The notes: a model not told the origin generated them from the letters alone. DNA of 64,000 bases from Arsenicicoccus piscis (GCF_022568835.1 NZ_JAKZHV010000007.1:118799-182798), one strand, 5' to 3'; positions 43,308 to 56,296 are shown, numbered from the stretch's first letter. Program-made: numbers and translations.

Positions 43308-44362
43308 ATGCGTGCACTGGTCAAGACCGGCCCCCACCCCGGGCTGGAGCTGATCGACCTTCCCGAACCGTCGGTGGGACCCACCGACGTCAAGATCCGC
43401 GTCCTGCGCGCCGGCCTGTGCGGGACCGACCTGCACCTGCAGGCGTGGGACGACTGGGCGGCGGCCACGGTGACGCCACCCCTGATCCTGGGCCACGAGT
43501 TCTACGGAGAGGTGGTGGAGGTCGGCAGCGACGTCGCGAGCGTGCAGGTGGGACAACGGGTCTCGGGCGAGGGGCACGTCGTGTGCGGCTACTGCCGCAA
43601 CTGTCGCGCCGGCCGGCGGCACGTCTGCATCAACACCCAGGGCGTGGGCGTCAACCGCGCCGGCGCGTTCGCGGACCTCGTCGTCATCCCGGCCGCCAAC
43701 GCCTGGGTCCAGCCCGACTCCGTAGACCCTGACCTGGGCGCCATCTTCGACCCCCTCGGCAATGCCACGCACACGGCGCTGCAGTGGCCGCTCGTCGGCG
43801 AGGACGTCGTCATCACCGGCGCCGGCCCCATCGGCGTGCTCGCCACCGCGATCGCCCGGCACGCCGGCGCGCGGCACATCGTCGTCACCGACCTGTCCGA
43901 CACCCGCCTCGGCCTGGCGCTGGCTGCCGGCGCCGACCTCGCCGTCAACGCGGGGCGCGAGCGGCTGCGCGACGCCCAGAAGGCGCTGGGGATGAAGGAG
44001 GGCTTCGACGTCGGGCTGGAGATGTCCGGTGCGCCGCCCGCCGTCAGCGAGATGATCGACAACATGAACCACGGCGGCCGGGTCGCCATGCTCGGGCTGC
44101 CGAAGGACCCTTACCCGATCGACTGCGGCAAGGTGATCACCCACATGCTGACGATCCGCGGGATCTACGGCCGGGAGATGTTCGACACCTGGTACGCCAT
44201 GTCCTCGATGCTGCAGACCTCGACGGTCTTCGCCGACGCGGTGCGATCGGTCATCACCCACCGCTTCCCCGCGCAGCAGTGGGAGGAAGCGTTCGACACG
44301 GCCCGGTCCGGGCAGTGCGGCAAGGTCATCATGGACTGGAGCGACGAAGGAGCAGTGGGCTG

Positions 44363-44363
<1 letters not shown>
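43308..44363 (+). CDS. tdh: L-threonine 3-dehydrogenase
   Basis: 351-aa zinc-dependent medium-chain dehydrogenase oxidising L-threonine to 2-amino-3-ketobutyrate. [15 protein letters not shown] and [12 protein letters not shown] hold catalytic zinc ligands; [15 protein letters not shown] carries the four structural-zinc cysteines; GAGPIGVLA is the NAD-binding loop; SGAPPAV follows. GGCGGAG precedes the ATG, and TAGATT at 43253 is a possible -10. The TGATG junction with kbl makes a two-step threonine-to-glycine pathway, which confirms the assignment against other zinc alcohol dehydrogenases. Confidence 0.95.
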
Positions 44364-45607
<1,244 letters not shown>

Positions 45608-46420
45608 CCGAGGACGGCCTCGCCCACGGCCGACAGCGCCGGCAGCACACTGATGCTGTAGTCCGCCCCGTGCCGGCGGTCGTACATCTCGGTGGCGACG
45701 CACGCCACCGTCGCCCACCGACCACCGGTCTCGATCAGCGCGATGTCGTGCCGCACGCCCGGCAGGTCACCGGGTTTCGAGCCGTGCCAGACGTGGTCGG
45801 GCAGCAGCGCGGTGATGCCGACGGCGTGCTGCTGCTCGGCGAGCAGGTCGCGCACCAACTGGGTGGAGCGCTGCCCGAGCACCACACCGGCGCGCACCGC
45901 AGCGAGCAGGCCGGCCATGTCACCGGCCGTCGTGTGGTTGTCGCGGCCGTCCTCGGCGGCTGCGCTGTCCATGAAGCGGCGCCCGACCACGGTGTGCTGC
46001 ATGCCGATCTCTCGCGCCGTCGCCGTGATCCGGTCCAGGCCGAGGTAGTCGAGCATCAGGTTGCCGGCGTCGTTGTCCGACAGGACCACCATGAGCCGCA
46101 GCAGCTCCCCGATGGTGAGCTCCTCGACCGACGGCAGCAGCGCCAAGGCCCCGGACCCGCCCACCCGCTCGGCGACCGGGGGCAGCGCCACCGACTGGTC
46201 CAGCCTGGCCCGCCCCGCGTCGACCTCGCGCAGCAGCGCCACGAGGATCGGCACCTTGACCAGACTGGCGGCGCTCACGACGCGGTCGGCGTCGAAGCCG
46301 GCGACGACCCCCTGCTCGGCGCACACCTGCACGCTGATCCGGCCGGGCGCGTGCCGGATGATGTCGCGCAGGTCGCGCGCGAGGGAGGCGGCGGGGTCCA
46401 GGGCAGTCATGGGTGCCAGT

Positions 46421-47086
46421 ATGGCGGGTGTGCTCACCGCCTCCGAGCTGACCTCGCTGTGGCCCTCCCCCGCCGCGTCGGCCGATCTCGATCGCCTCAC
46501 CCAGGTGGTCCCCGGCGAGCCGGTGCTGGTGGTGGGCCGTGCGCCGGCCGCAACCCGGGTCGAGGTGGTCCTCCCCTGGCAGCCCAGCAGCCTGGACCCG
46601 CGCGGCTATCCCGGCTGGGTCGAGACGTCCGCCTTGGTGCCGGGGTCAGCCGTAGGCCCTGGCACCGGGCCGGGGAAGCCGCACCGCGCCGACCCCCGTC
46701 CGGTGCCGGCGATCGCCGCCGACCACCTGGGCACGGCCTACCTGTGGGGTGGGTTGAGCCAGGCCGGGATCGACTGCTCGGGGCTCGTGCACCTCGCGGC
46801 TCGCCGCGCCGGCCTGGTCGTCCCGCGCGACGCGCACGACCAGCATCATGCGTTGCCCGGGGTGCCCCTCGACCAGGTCCGGCCCGGCGACCTGCTGTTC
46901 TTCGCCCCCGCACCGGACGCCACCATCACCCACGTGGGGCTCGCCACGACCGCTGCACCGGGGACAGCACCCCGGATGCTGCACGCGCCCCAGACCGGAG
47001 CCGTGGTGGTGGAGGAGCCGCTCGACGAGCACCGCCGAGCGACCCTGGTCGCCGCCGCGCGGCTCGCGCCCTGCGCACTAGGGTGA
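46421..47086 (+). CDS. NlpC/P60-family peptidase
   Basis: 221-aa cysteine peptidase-like protein. The N-terminal 90 residues look like a degenerate SH3-type region (GWVETSALVPGS), then NlpC/P60: YLWGGLSQAGIDCSGLVH with the nucleophile Cys, GDLLFFAPAPDATITHVGLA with the catalytic His, and MLHAP with the third polar residue. No signal peptide is evident from ATG 46421. Such cytoplasmic-looking members act on cell-wall-derived peptides (NlpC/YkfC type); YkfC-like amidases cut gamma-D-Glu-diamino-acid bonds. The start codon is uncertain, since upstream in-frame codons overlap the divergent gene. Confidence 0.82.
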   Translation: MAGVLTASELTSLWPSPAASADLDRLTQVVPGEPVLVVGRAPAATRVEVVLPWQPSSLDPRGYPGWVETSALVPGSAVGPGTGPGKPHRADPRPVPAIAADHLGTAYLWGGLSQAGIDCSGLVHLAARRAGLVVPRDAHDQHHALPGVPLDQVRPGDLLFFAPAPDATITHVGLATTAAPGTAPRMLHAPQTGAVVVEEPLDEHRRATLVAAARLAPCALG

Positions 47087-47091
47087 AACCC

Positions 47092-48021
47092 ATGACCTCG
47101 CCGATGCGCGCCGTGCGGTCCAGGTCGGCGTCGCCGTCCGGGTCGCCGTTCGTGTCGCCGACCGTGCTGGTGCTCGCGGGCATCGTGTCGGTGCAGTTCG
47201 GCGGCGCCCTCGCCGCGACGCTGGTGCCGCTGATCGGTGCGCCGGCCACCGTGACCTTCCGGCTGCTGGTGAGCGCCGTGATCATGGCGCTGATCACCCG
47301 GCCGAGGCTGCGCGGGCACGGCTGGCCCGCCTGGCGGGCCGGGCTGCTCTTCGGCGTGGCCCTCGGCACCATGAACTTCACGTTCTACGAGGCGCTGGCC
47401 CGCCTGCCGATCGGCGTCGCCGTGACGATCGAGTTCCTCGGACCCCTCGCCCTGTCGGCGGCGCTCTCGCGCAAGGCCAAGGACGCCGCGGCCGTCGTCG
47501 CGGCGCTGCTCGGCGTGGTGCTCATCTCGCAGGCTCTGACCGTGCCGTGGGACCAGCTCGACCACGCCGGCATCGCGTTCGCCGCGACCGCAGGGGCCTG
47601 CTGGGCGGCCTACATCCTGTGCAGCCGGGAGGTGGGGCGACACTTCGCATCGCTGGACGGGCTGACCGTAGCGCTCGTGGTCGCCGCGGCGCTCGTCTCC
47701 CCGATCGGGGTGCTCACCGCGCACGGACCGCTGACCAGCCCGACCATCCTGATCGGCGGCGTCGGGATCGCGCTGCTGTCCTCGATCGTGCCGTACTCCC
47801 TGGAGCTGCTCGCGCTGCGGCGGATGGACCCGCGCGTCTTCGGCATCCTGCTGAGCCTGGAGCCCGCGGTCGCCGCGCTCGCCGGGCTGCTGATCCTGCG
47901 TCAGCGCCTAGATCTGGTGCAGCTGCTGGGCATGGCCCTCGTGGTCGGCGCGAGCGTGCTGATCATGACCGGCGCCCGACCGGCGGCCACCGTGGCCGAG
48001 TCGTCGGCCGACGTCGGCTAG
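47092..48021 (+). CDS. EamA/RhtA-family amino-acid or metabolite exporter
   Basis: 309-aa ten-helix permease of the drug/metabolite transporter superfamily. Two EamA repeats are visible: about 20-150 (PATVTFRLLVSAVIMAL and GTMNFTFYEALARLPIGVA) and about 165-300 (ACWAAYILCSREVG and SSIVPYSLELLALRRMDPRVFG). RhtA of E. coli exports threonine and homoserine; the nearby tdh-kbl pair makes an amino-acid role plausible, but that link is only positional. It starts 6 bp after the NlpC/P60 stop. The stop shares CTAG with the convergent terC-like gene. Confidence 0.86.
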   Translation: MTSPMRAVRSRSASPSGSPFVSPTVLVLAGIVSVQFGGALAATLVPLIGAPATVTFRLLVSAVIMALITRPRLRGHGWPAWRAGLLFGVALGTMNFTFYEALARLPIGVAVTIEFLGPLALSAALSRKAKDAAAVVAALLGVVLISQALTVPWDQLDHAGIAFAATAGACWAAYILCSREVGRHFASLDGLTVALVVAAALVSPIGVLTAHGPLTSPTILIGGVGIALLSSIVPYSLELLALRRMDPRVFGILLSLEPAVAALAGLLILRQRLDLVQLLGMALVVGASVLIMTGARPAATVAESSADVG

Positions 48022-49007
48022 CTCTGAGCGTTCGCGCGCTCGTCGCGCCGGGTCTTGGCCAGGCTGGCGACGGTCGTGACGCCGAGGATCAGCACGATGG
48101 CGCCGAGGGAGACACCGATCGGGATGTCCGGGGCCCACGCGATGTGCTCGCCACCGTTGATGAACGGCAGCTCGTTCTCGTGCATGGCGTGCAGGATCAG
48201 CTTGACGCCGATGAACGCGAGCAGGACCGCGAGGCCCAGGCCGAGGTAGACGAGCCGCTTCAGCAGCCCACCGATGAGGAAGTAGAGCTGGCGCAGACCC
48301 ATCAGCGCGAAGATGTTGGCCATCAGGACCAGGAAGGGCTCCTTGGTCAGGCCGAAGATCGCCGGGATCGAGTCGAGCGCGAAGAGCAGGTCGGTCGTGC
48401 CCAGCGCCAGGATGACTATCAGCATCGGCGTGATGACCCGGCGGCCGTTCTCGTGCGAGATCAGCTTGGTGCCGTGCCACTCGGCGGTCGCCGGGAAGTG
48501 CTTGCGGACCCAGGAGATGAAGGCGTTCTCCTCGTAGTCGTCGTCGTCGCTCTCGCCCTCGAAGGCGAGCTTGACAGCGGTGTAGATGAGGAACGCGCCG
48601 AACAGGTAGAAGATCCAGGAGAACCGGTTGATCAGGCCGGCGCCCACCGCGATGAAGATGCCGCGCAGGACCAGCGCGATCACGATGCCCACCATCAGGG
48701 CCGACTGCTGGAGCTTCTCCGGGACGGCGAACTTGCTCATGATGATGAGGAAGACGAAGAGGTTGTCGACCGACAGGGAGTACTCGGTCAGCCAGCCGGC
48801 GAAGAACTGCAGGCCGTAGTCGGCGCCCGCAAAGAACCACACCCCGAGCCCGAAGACGATCGCCATGGCGACGTAGACGGCGAGGTGGCGTCCCGACTCC
48901 CCCATCGAGGGGACGTGTGGGCGGCGGGCGATCACGAAGATGTCGAAGAGCAAGACCGCCAGGGTCACTGCGAGGGTGACGATCCAGACCCACAACGGGA
49001 TGCTCAT
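48018..49007 (-). CDS. TerC/Alx-family membrane protein
   Basis: 329 aa with about nine transmembrane helices. Signatures are EYSLSVDNLFVFLIIMSKF and TTDLLFALDSIPAIFGLTK, whose acidic residues sit in the membrane and are thought to bind metal. Between helices five and six is an acidic stretch (EGESDDDDYEEN). Family members handle manganese or tellurite stress and assist exoenzyme metallation. No yybP-ykoY riboswitch is recognisable in the 90 bp upstream. It is co-directional with uvrB, 94 bp downstream. Confidence 0.9.
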   Translation of the reverse strand: MSIPLWVWIVTLAVTLAVLLFDIFVIARRPHVPSMGESGRHLAVYVAMAIVFGLGVWFFAGADYGLQFFAGWLTEYSLSVDNLFVFLIIMSKFAVPEKLQQSALMVGIVIALVLRGIFIAVGAGLINRFSWIFYLFGAFLIYTAVKLAFEGESDDDDYEENAFISWVRKHFPATAEWHGTKLISHENGRRVITPMLIVILALGTTDLLFALDSIPAIFGLTKEPFLVLMANIFALMGLRQLYFLIGGLLKRLVYLGLGLAVLLAFIGVKLILHAMHENELPFINGGEHIAWAPDIPIGVSLGAIVLILGVTTVASLAKTRRDERANAQS

Positions 49008-49101
49008 GTACTGCCTCTCCTCGACCGGCGAACGCCGCTAAATCGTCTCATAGGGCTCTCAGGTGGACGGAATCGACGGCCGCGCCGGTCCAGCTCGTGG
49101 C

Positions 49102-51210
<2,109 letters not shown>

Positions 51211-51216
51211 GCAAGA

Positions 51217-51238
51217 AGACTAGACGCGACCTCTGACA
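51217..51238 (-). promoter_or_regulatory. RecA-NDp-like DNA-damage promoter of uvrB
   Basis: Minus strand: TGTCAGAG-GTCGCGTC-TAGTCT, fitting TGTCRGTG-N8-TANNNT with one mismatch (A for T). The -10 ends 6 nt before the ATG; leaderless transcript expected. As at uvrA and uvrC, GGGGGTC lies just upstream. Confidence 0.7.
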
Positions 51239-51295
51239 GACCCCCCACCTACAGCCCTTCGGCCGACCCTACGAGCGACCCCACGAGCGAGATGG

Positions 51296-51316
51296 TTGAC
51301 TCTGACACTGTGTCAG
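51296..51316 (+). promoter_or_regulatory. MerR-type promoter/operator
   Basis: TTGACT (-35, 51296-51301) is followed directly by the perfect dyad CTGACA-CTG-TGTCAG (51302-51316) in the -35/-10 spacer, the usual operator position of MerR activators. The merR ATG lies 19 bp further on. Confidence 0.6.
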
Positions 51317-51335
51317 GGCCGACGGTGAGGACGTC

Positions 51336-52160
51336 ATGATCAGCATCGGAGACTTCGCCCGGCTCGGACGCGTGTCCGTGCGGCAGCTGCGCCACTACGA
51401 CGCGATGGGTCTGCTCCGGCCGGCCCGGGTCGACCCGTGGACGGGCTACCGCTCGTACGACGTAGACCAGCTGCAGCGCCTCAACCGGCTCCTCACGCTC
51501 AAGGACCTCGGACTCTCGCTCGACGAGGTCCGCCAGATCCTCGACCAGGAGCTCACGGGCAGCGCGCTCGCCGCCCTGCTCAGGCACCGGCACGAGGCGC
51601 TCGCAGCGCAGATCCAGGCCGACACCGCGCGGCTGGACCGGGTCGCGGCGAGGCTCCGACTCATCGAGAGGGAGAGCACCATGAGCCAGACCACCATCGA
51701 GATCAAGCACGTCCCCGCCCTGCGCCTCGCGGTCGTGCGCGGCCGGGCACCGGAGATCGACAGCGCCGAGATCAGCCCCGTGATCCAGCACGGGTTCGCC
51801 ACGCTCGGGCAGGCGATGGCGGACCACCGCGACCTCGTCGTCGGACCCCCGGTGGCGTACTACGAGGACCTCCCCGACGGGGCCGGTCTCGAGTGCTGCG
51901 CCGGCCTCCCCGTGCGCGCCGACGCCGAGCTGCCGGACGGTGTCGAGGCGCTGGACCTGCCGGCCGTGGAGCGGATGGCGACCTATCTCCACGTGGGCGC
52001 CATGGACAGCATCAGCGCGGCCTACCAGGAGCTCGGAACCGGCATCGCGCAGGCCGGGGACCGGCCCGACAACACCTCGCGGGAGGTCTACATCGACTGC
52101 GACGCACCCGACCAGGCGCAGTGGATCACCGAGATCCAGATGCCGCTGGTCGACAGGTGA
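51336..52160 (+). CDS. MerR-family regulator with GyrI-like effector domain
   Basis: 274 aa. The N-terminal winged HTH (ISIGDFARLGRVSVRQLRHY, then GYRSYDVDQLQRLNRL) is followed by a coiled-coil helix (about 75-112) and a GyrI/AraC-type effector domain (about 116-270: IEIKHVPALRLAVVRGRAP). Such BmrR/TipA-like regulators bind drugs or hydrophobic cations and act on their own promoter and a transporter. A matching operator lies immediately upstream. No efflux gene adjoins it; the next gene is the iron-uptake operon, which has its own regulatory box. Confidence 0.87.
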   Translation: MISIGDFARLGRVSVRQLRHYDAMGLLRPARVDPWTGYRSYDVDQLQRLNRLLTLKDLGLSLDEVRQILDQELTGSALAALLRHRHEALAAQIQADTARLDRVAARLRLIERESTMSQTTIEIKHVPALRLAVVRGRAPEIDSAEISPVIQHGFATLGQAMADHRDLVVGPPVAYYEDLPDGAGLECCAGLPVRADAELPDGVEALDLPAVERMATYLHVGAMDSISAAYQELGTGIAQAGDRPDNTSREVYIDCDAPDQAQWITEIQMPLVDR

Positions 52161-52165
52161 ACGAG

Positions 52166-52184
52166 TTAGGTAGCCCTAACTAAG
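52166..52184 (+). promoter_or_regulatory. DtxR/IdeR-like iron box before the siderophore operon
   Basis: TTAGGTAGCCCTAACTAAG resembles the DtxR/IdeR consensus TTAGGTTAGGCTAACCTAA, with both half-site cores (TTAGG and CTAAC) in place. TAAGTT at 52192-52197 is a -10 candidate ending 7 nt before the GTG start, so the box would cover the -35 region and block transcription when iron is plentiful. Confidence 0.6.
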
Positions 52185-52204
52185 GGTGTGCTAAGTTCGC
52201 CCGC

Positions 52205-53137
52205 GTGAGCCAGTCTCCGGTCTACCTCCCGTTCGACGCCCAGGTGGCGCGCGTGCACGACGTGGCGCCGCACCTGCGGCGGATCACGCTGGTGGGAGAC
52301 GACCTGCGACGCTGCCACGAGCGGTGCCTGGACCGACGAGTCAAGATCCTGCTCCCCCGGCACCCGGGTGACGCCCTGCGCGACCTGCCGCGCGGCGAGG
52401 ACTGGTACGCCGACTGGCTGGCGCTACCCACCGACGAGCGCCCGGTGATGCGCACCTACACCCTGCGCGCCGTCCGTCCGGAGGTCGGCGAGATCGACCT
52501 CGACTTCGTCCTGCACGACGAGCCTGGCCCCGCCGGTGCGTTCGCCGCCGGGGCCAGGCCGGGCGACCGGCTCGTGGTCGTCGGCCCCGTGGCCGGCTGC
52601 GTCGCGGCCGCCGACGCCGGCATCGGCTGGCTGCCCGGACGCGCCCGCCAGGTGCTGCTGGTCGGCGACGAGACCGCCGTCCCCGCCATCGCCAACATCG
52701 TCGGCTCGCTCCCCCGCGACACGACGGGCGCCGTGCTCGTCGAGGTGCCGGCCGACACCGACGTGCCCGAGCTCGACGCGCCGCCCGGCCTGGCCGTCAC
52801 CGTGCTGGCCCGCGGCGAGCAGCCGCACGGTGCCCAGCTCGTGGCGGCGGTGCGCGCCAGCTGCTGGTCGCCCTTCGACGCCGGCGAGCGCCCCGCGGTC
52901 CGCCACCACAGTCCGGTAGACCCCACCAAGACCCCCAGCGCCGACCCCGAGCCCGGCGAGGACTCCGCGCTCTGGGACACCCCGACCGAGCCGGTGACCG
53001 CCGACCACTACGCGTGGTTGGCCGGGGAGAGCACCGTCATCACCACGCTGCGGCGCCACCTGGTGCGCGAGCGCGGCTGGCCCCGCGACCGGGTGGCCTT
53101 CATGGGCTACTGGCGCGCCGGCCGGGCCGAGTGCTGA
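52205..53137 (+). CDS. Siderophore-interacting protein (FAD-dependent ferric reductase)
   Basis: 310-aa ViuB/YqjH-type NAD(P)H:flavin reductase that releases iron from imported siderophores in the cytoplasm. The FAD-binding barrel (about 1-125) includes MRTYTLRAVRPE (R-x-Y-T/S) and HDEPGPAGAFAAGARPGD; the SIP domain follows (VLLVGDETAVPAI, then HHYAWLAGE-type DHYAWLAGESTVI and the C-terminal FMGYWRAGRAE). An acidic Pro-rich insertion lies near 238-258. GTG 52205 is the start of a probably leaderless mRNA. It is the first gene of the five-gene iron operon. Confidence 0.93.
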   Translation: MSQSPVYLPFDAQVARVHDVAPHLRRITLVGDDLRRCHERCLDRRVKILLPRHPGDALRDLPRGEDWYADWLALPTDERPVMRTYTLRAVRPEVGEIDLDFVLHDEPGPAGAFAAGARPGDRLVVVGPVAGCVAAADAGIGWLPGRARQVLLVGDETAVPAIANIVGSLPRDTTGAVLVEVPADTDVPELDAPPGLAVTVLARGEQPHGAQLVAAVRASCWSPFDAGERPAVRHHSPVDPTKTPSADPEPGEDSALWDTPTEPVTADHYAWLAGESTVITTLRRHLVRERGWPRDRVAFMGYWRAGRAEC

Positions 53138-53214
53138 CTCCCAGACCAGACGCCCTGCACCGACACCTTCAGCACCACCACACCCCTGACCCATCACGCC
53201 CCCCGAGGAGCACC

Positions 53215-54267
53215 ATGACCCTGCTCGACCGCCGCACCCTGCTGACCAGCACCGTCGCGGGGGTGGCCCTGCTCGCGACCGGCTGCGGCACTGGCTCGGG
53301 CGGATCCGGCGAGGCCGCCGGCGGAGCGAGCACCGGCGCCACCGGCGCGGGCGCGGCGGGCGCCTTCCCCGTGACCATCAAGCACGCGCTCGGCACCGCC
53401 ACGATCCCCGCCGCGCCGAAGCGGGTCGTCACCCTCGGCCAGGGCGCCGCGGAGACGGCTATCGCGCTCGGGGTGATCCCCGTGGGCACCGAGACCTACG
53501 CCTGGGGCGCCGACAAGGACGGTCACCTGCCCTGGGTCAAGGAGGCGGTGCAGGCGGCGGGCGGCACCCTGCCGACGACCTTCACCGGCGGCCAGCAGGT
53601 GGACGTCGAGAAGATCGCCGAGCTCAGCCCTGACCTCATCCTCGCGCCGTGGTCCGGGATCACCGCAGCCGAGTACGACCAGCTCAAGGACATCGCGCCG
53701 ACCGTCGCCTACGCCAAGACGCCCTGGGCGACCACCTGGGACGGCGAGATCACGACCGTCGCCACCGCCCTCGGCAAGCCCGACCAGGCGCCGGTGCTGA
53801 TCAAGAAGATCGACGACACCCTCGCCGCTGCGGCCAAGGCGCACCCCCGATGGGCGGGCAAGACCTTCGCCTACACCTACACGACCGGCCCCGGCACCTT
53901 GGGGGTGTACATGCCGCAGGAGCAGCGCGTCACCATGATCAGCAAGCTCGGGCTGACCCTCGACCCGGTGATCGCGACGCTGCAGCCCAAGGACGGCGCG
54001 GACTACACGCTCATCGGGCTCGAGAACGCCAACAAGCTGAAGGACGCGGACCTGCTGTTCACGTTCTACATGGACGCGGCGACCAAGAAGCAGGTCGAGA
54101 GCCAGCCGCTCTACGCCGCGATCCCTGCCGTCAAGCGCGGCACGGTCGTGACCTCCTCCGACCAGCAGCTCGTCACCGCCATGTCGATGATCAACCCGCT
54201 CACGGTGCCGTGGGCCCTCCCCCGGCTCAGCACGCTGATCGACGAGAAGGTCGCGCTCCTTGGCTGA
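53215..54267 (+). CDS. Iron-siderophore ABC transporter, substrate-binding lipoprotein
   Basis: 350-aa FecB/FhuD-type binding protein. The N-terminus has an RR pair (DRRTLLTS) and lipobox LATGC, so it could be a Tat- or Sec-exported lipoprotein. After a Gly/Ala/Ser linker (about 25-45) the TroA-like fold runs to the end (VVTLGQGAAETAIALGVIPVG, then VEKIAELSPDLILAPWSGI). GAGGAG precedes ATG 53215, 77 bp after the SIP gene. The cognate siderophore cannot be read from sequence. Confidence 0.91.
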   Translation: MTLLDRRTLLTSTVAGVALLATGCGTGSGGSGEAAGGASTGATGAGAAGAFPVTIKHALGTATIPAAPKRVVTLGQGAAETAIALGVIPVGTETYAWGADKDGHLPWVKEAVQAAGGTLPTTFTGGQQVDVEKIAELSPDLILAPWSGITAAEYDQLKDIAPTVAYAKTPWATTWDGEITTVATALGKPDQAPVLIKKIDDTLAAAAKAHPRWAGKTFAYTYTTGPGTLGVYMPQEQRVTMISKLGLTLDPVIATLQPKDGADYTLIGLENANKLKDADLLFTFYMDAATKKQVESQPLYAAIPAVKRGTVVTSSDQQLVTAMSMINPLTVPWALPRLSTLIDEKVALLG

Positions 54268-55294
54268 GTCCGTCGTGGCCGGGCCGCGCCCACGGCGGGT
54301 CGTGGTCGCCCTGCCCGCCCTCGTCGTCGCCGGCCTCGCGCTGGTGGTGGCGGTGCTGGTGAGCCTCGCCGTGGGGAGCAACCTGGTGCCTCTCCCGGAG
54401 CTGCTCGCCGCGGCGCGCGGGCACGGCGACCCCTACGTGCAGACGCTGCTCGACGCGCGGGTGCCGCGCACCCTCACCGGCCTGCTCGCCGGTGCCGCGC
54501 TGGCGATCGCGGGCACGTGTGCGCAGGTCGCGACGCGCAACCCGCTCGCCGACCCCGGCATCCTCGGGATCACGACCGGCGCCTCGGCGGGCATCGTGAC
54601 GGTCACGAGCGCGGCTACGGGCCTCGCCGACGGAAGCGCCGCCGGTGGGCTCGGGCTGATCGGCGGCGCCCTGCTCGGGGCGGTGGCCGCGACGGTGGCG
54701 GTCATGGCGCTCGGCGCGGCCGGTCGCGAGACCGAGGGCACCCGGCTGCTCCTCGGCGGAGCGGTCGTCACCGCGGTCACGCTCGCCTACAGCCAGGCGA
54801 TGGCGCTGCGCAGCCCGGCGGCATTCGAGGCGCTGCGCTACTGGAGCGCGGGGTCGCTGGCCGGTAGCGCGGGTGTCCCCGTCCTCATGCTGGTGGCGGT
54901 CCTGGTGGCTGCGGCCGGCGCGTTCCTCGCCGGCCGAGCGCTCGACGCCCTCGCCCTCGGTGACGAGACCGCCTCGACCCTCGGCCACCGGCCGGCCCTC
55001 ACCCGCGCCGTCGTGCTGCTGCTGGTGGCGCTGCTCGCCGCCGCGGCCACCGCGCTCACCGGGCCGATCGCGTTCGTCGGGCTGGCCGTGCCCCACATCG
55101 CGCGCACCCTCGTGGGTGCGGGGACCCTGCGCCAGCTCACCGCCGGTGCCCTGATCGGGCCGGCGGTGCTGCTGCTCGCAGACTCCCTCGGACGGGTCGT
55201 CGCACGACCGGGCGAGGTCCCGGTCGGCGTGGTCACCGCCGTGCTCGGCGCCCCGCTGCTGCTCGTCCTGCTGCACCGACGGAGCAGCCGATGA
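54260..55294 (+). CDS. FecCD-family iron-siderophore permease, subunit 1
   Basis: 344-aa permease with about ten helices of the BtuC/FecCD fold. Landmarks are LDARVPRTLTGLLAGAALAIAG, RNPLADPGILGITTGA and the coupling-helix region GPIAFVGLAVPHIARTLVG. The first codon is TTG 54260, overlapping the fecB-like gene by 8 bp; a GTG at 54275 is an alternative. The stop overlaps the next permease (ATGA). It forms a heterodimeric channel with the following gene product. Confidence 0.92.
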   Translation: MAESVVAGPRPRRVVVALPALVVAGLALVVAVLVSLAVGSNLVPLPELLAAARGHGDPYVQTLLDARVPRTLTGLLAGAALAIAGTCAQVATRNPLADPGILGITTGASAGIVTVTSAATGLADGSAAGGLGLIGGALLGAVAATVAVMALGAAGRETEGTRLLLGGAVVTAVTLAYSQAMALRSPAAFEALRYWSAGSLAGSAGVPVLMLVAVLVAAAGAFLAGRALDALALGDETASTLGHRPALTRAVVLLLVALLAAAATALTGPIAFVGLAVPHIARTLVGAGTLRQLTAGALIGPAVLLLADSLGRVVARPGEVPVGVVTAVLGAPLLLVLLHRRSSR

Positions 55295-56271
55295 CCGCCC
55301 GTAGACCGGTCCTGGCCGTCGCCGGTCTGGTGCTCACGCTCGTCGTGGTCGCCTCGGCGACCCTGGCGGCCGGGCGTCTCGGGATCGCGCCCGGCCGCCA
55401 GCTGGACGCCCTGTGGGACCTGGCCCGCACCGGTGACGGGCCGTTCGTGCTCAAGCGCCTGCGCGGGCCGCGCCTCGCCACCGGGATCGGTGCCGGCGCG
55501 GCGCTCGGGCTCGCCGGCGCGCTGCTGCAACGCACCTCCGGCAACCCCCTGGTCACCCCTGACGTCATCGGCATCACCGCCGGTGCCGGCGCCGGTCTCT
55601 CCCTGTCGCTGCTGGTGCCGTCGCTCCCCGCCGGGGTCGGGGCCGTGCTCGGCGCGGCCCTCGCCGCGCTGATCGTCCACCGGTCGACGGGCGTTGGCTT
55701 CCGCGACCCGGCCGCCGTGATCGTCGCGGGCATCGGCGTCGCGGCGCTCGCGACGGCCCTCACGCAGTGCGTCATGATCAGCGTGCGCCGTGAGGAGGCC
55801 GAAGCGCTCGGTGCCGCCCTCACCGGCAGCCTCGCGGCCCGCACCTGGACCCAGGCCGGCACGGTGGCGCTGGCCGTGCTGGTCCTCGGGGCCGTCGCGA
55901 GCACCCTGCGGGGCCGGCTACGGCTGCTCGAGCTGGGCGACGAGGCTGCGCACGCGCTCGGCGGCGCGCCCGGCCCGACCCGCGCCCTCGCCACCGCCGT
56001 GTCGATCGCGCTGACCGCGGCGGCCGTCTCGGTCGCCGGGCCGATCATGTTCGCCGCCCTCACCGCACCCCACCTGGCCCGCTGGGTGACCGGGCGGGTG
56101 CCGCTGCTCACGGCGGCCCTCGTCGGTGCCCTCGTCGTCGCGGCGGCCGACCTGGCGGTGCAACAGGTCCCCGCCGTGCAACAGCTGCCGGTCGGCGTCC
56201 TCACCGCCGCCATCGGCGGCGTCTTCCTCGGCGCACTGCTGCTGCAGCAGTGGCGCACCGGGAGGGCCTGA
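55291..56271 (+). CDS. FecCD-family iron-siderophore permease, subunit 2
   Basis: 326-aa second permease: RLRGPRLATGIGAGAALGLAGALLQ, TSGNPLVTPDVIGITAGAGAG and GPIMFAALTAPHLARWVTG are the counterparts of the motifs in subunit 1. The fourth and fifth codons are CGT AGA, with AGA rare in this genome. ATGA coupling to the preceding gene and 25 bp to the ATPase gene show a single operon. Confidence 0.92.
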   Translation: MTARRPVLAVAGLVLTLVVVASATLAAGRLGIAPGRQLDALWDLARTGDGPFVLKRLRGPRLATGIGAGAALGLAGALLQRTSGNPLVTPDVIGITAGAGAGLSLSLLVPSLPAGVGAVLGAALAALIVHRSTGVGFRDPAAVIVAGIGVAALATALTQCVMISVRREEAEALGAALTGSLAARTWTQAGTVALAVLVLGAVASTLRGRLRLLELGDEAAHALGGAPGPTRALATAVSIALTAAAVSVAGPIMFAALTAPHLARWVTGRVPLLTAALVGALVVAAADLAVQQVPAVQQLPVGVLTAAIGGVFLGALLLQQWRTGRA

Positions 56272-56296
56272 TGACCACCTGGAAGGAACGACTCCG

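Noticed and set aside
49008..49101. Manganese (yybP-ykoY) riboswitch before the TerC-family gene
   Set aside because: The conserved loop sequences could not be found, and only about 90 bp separate the gene from uvrB.
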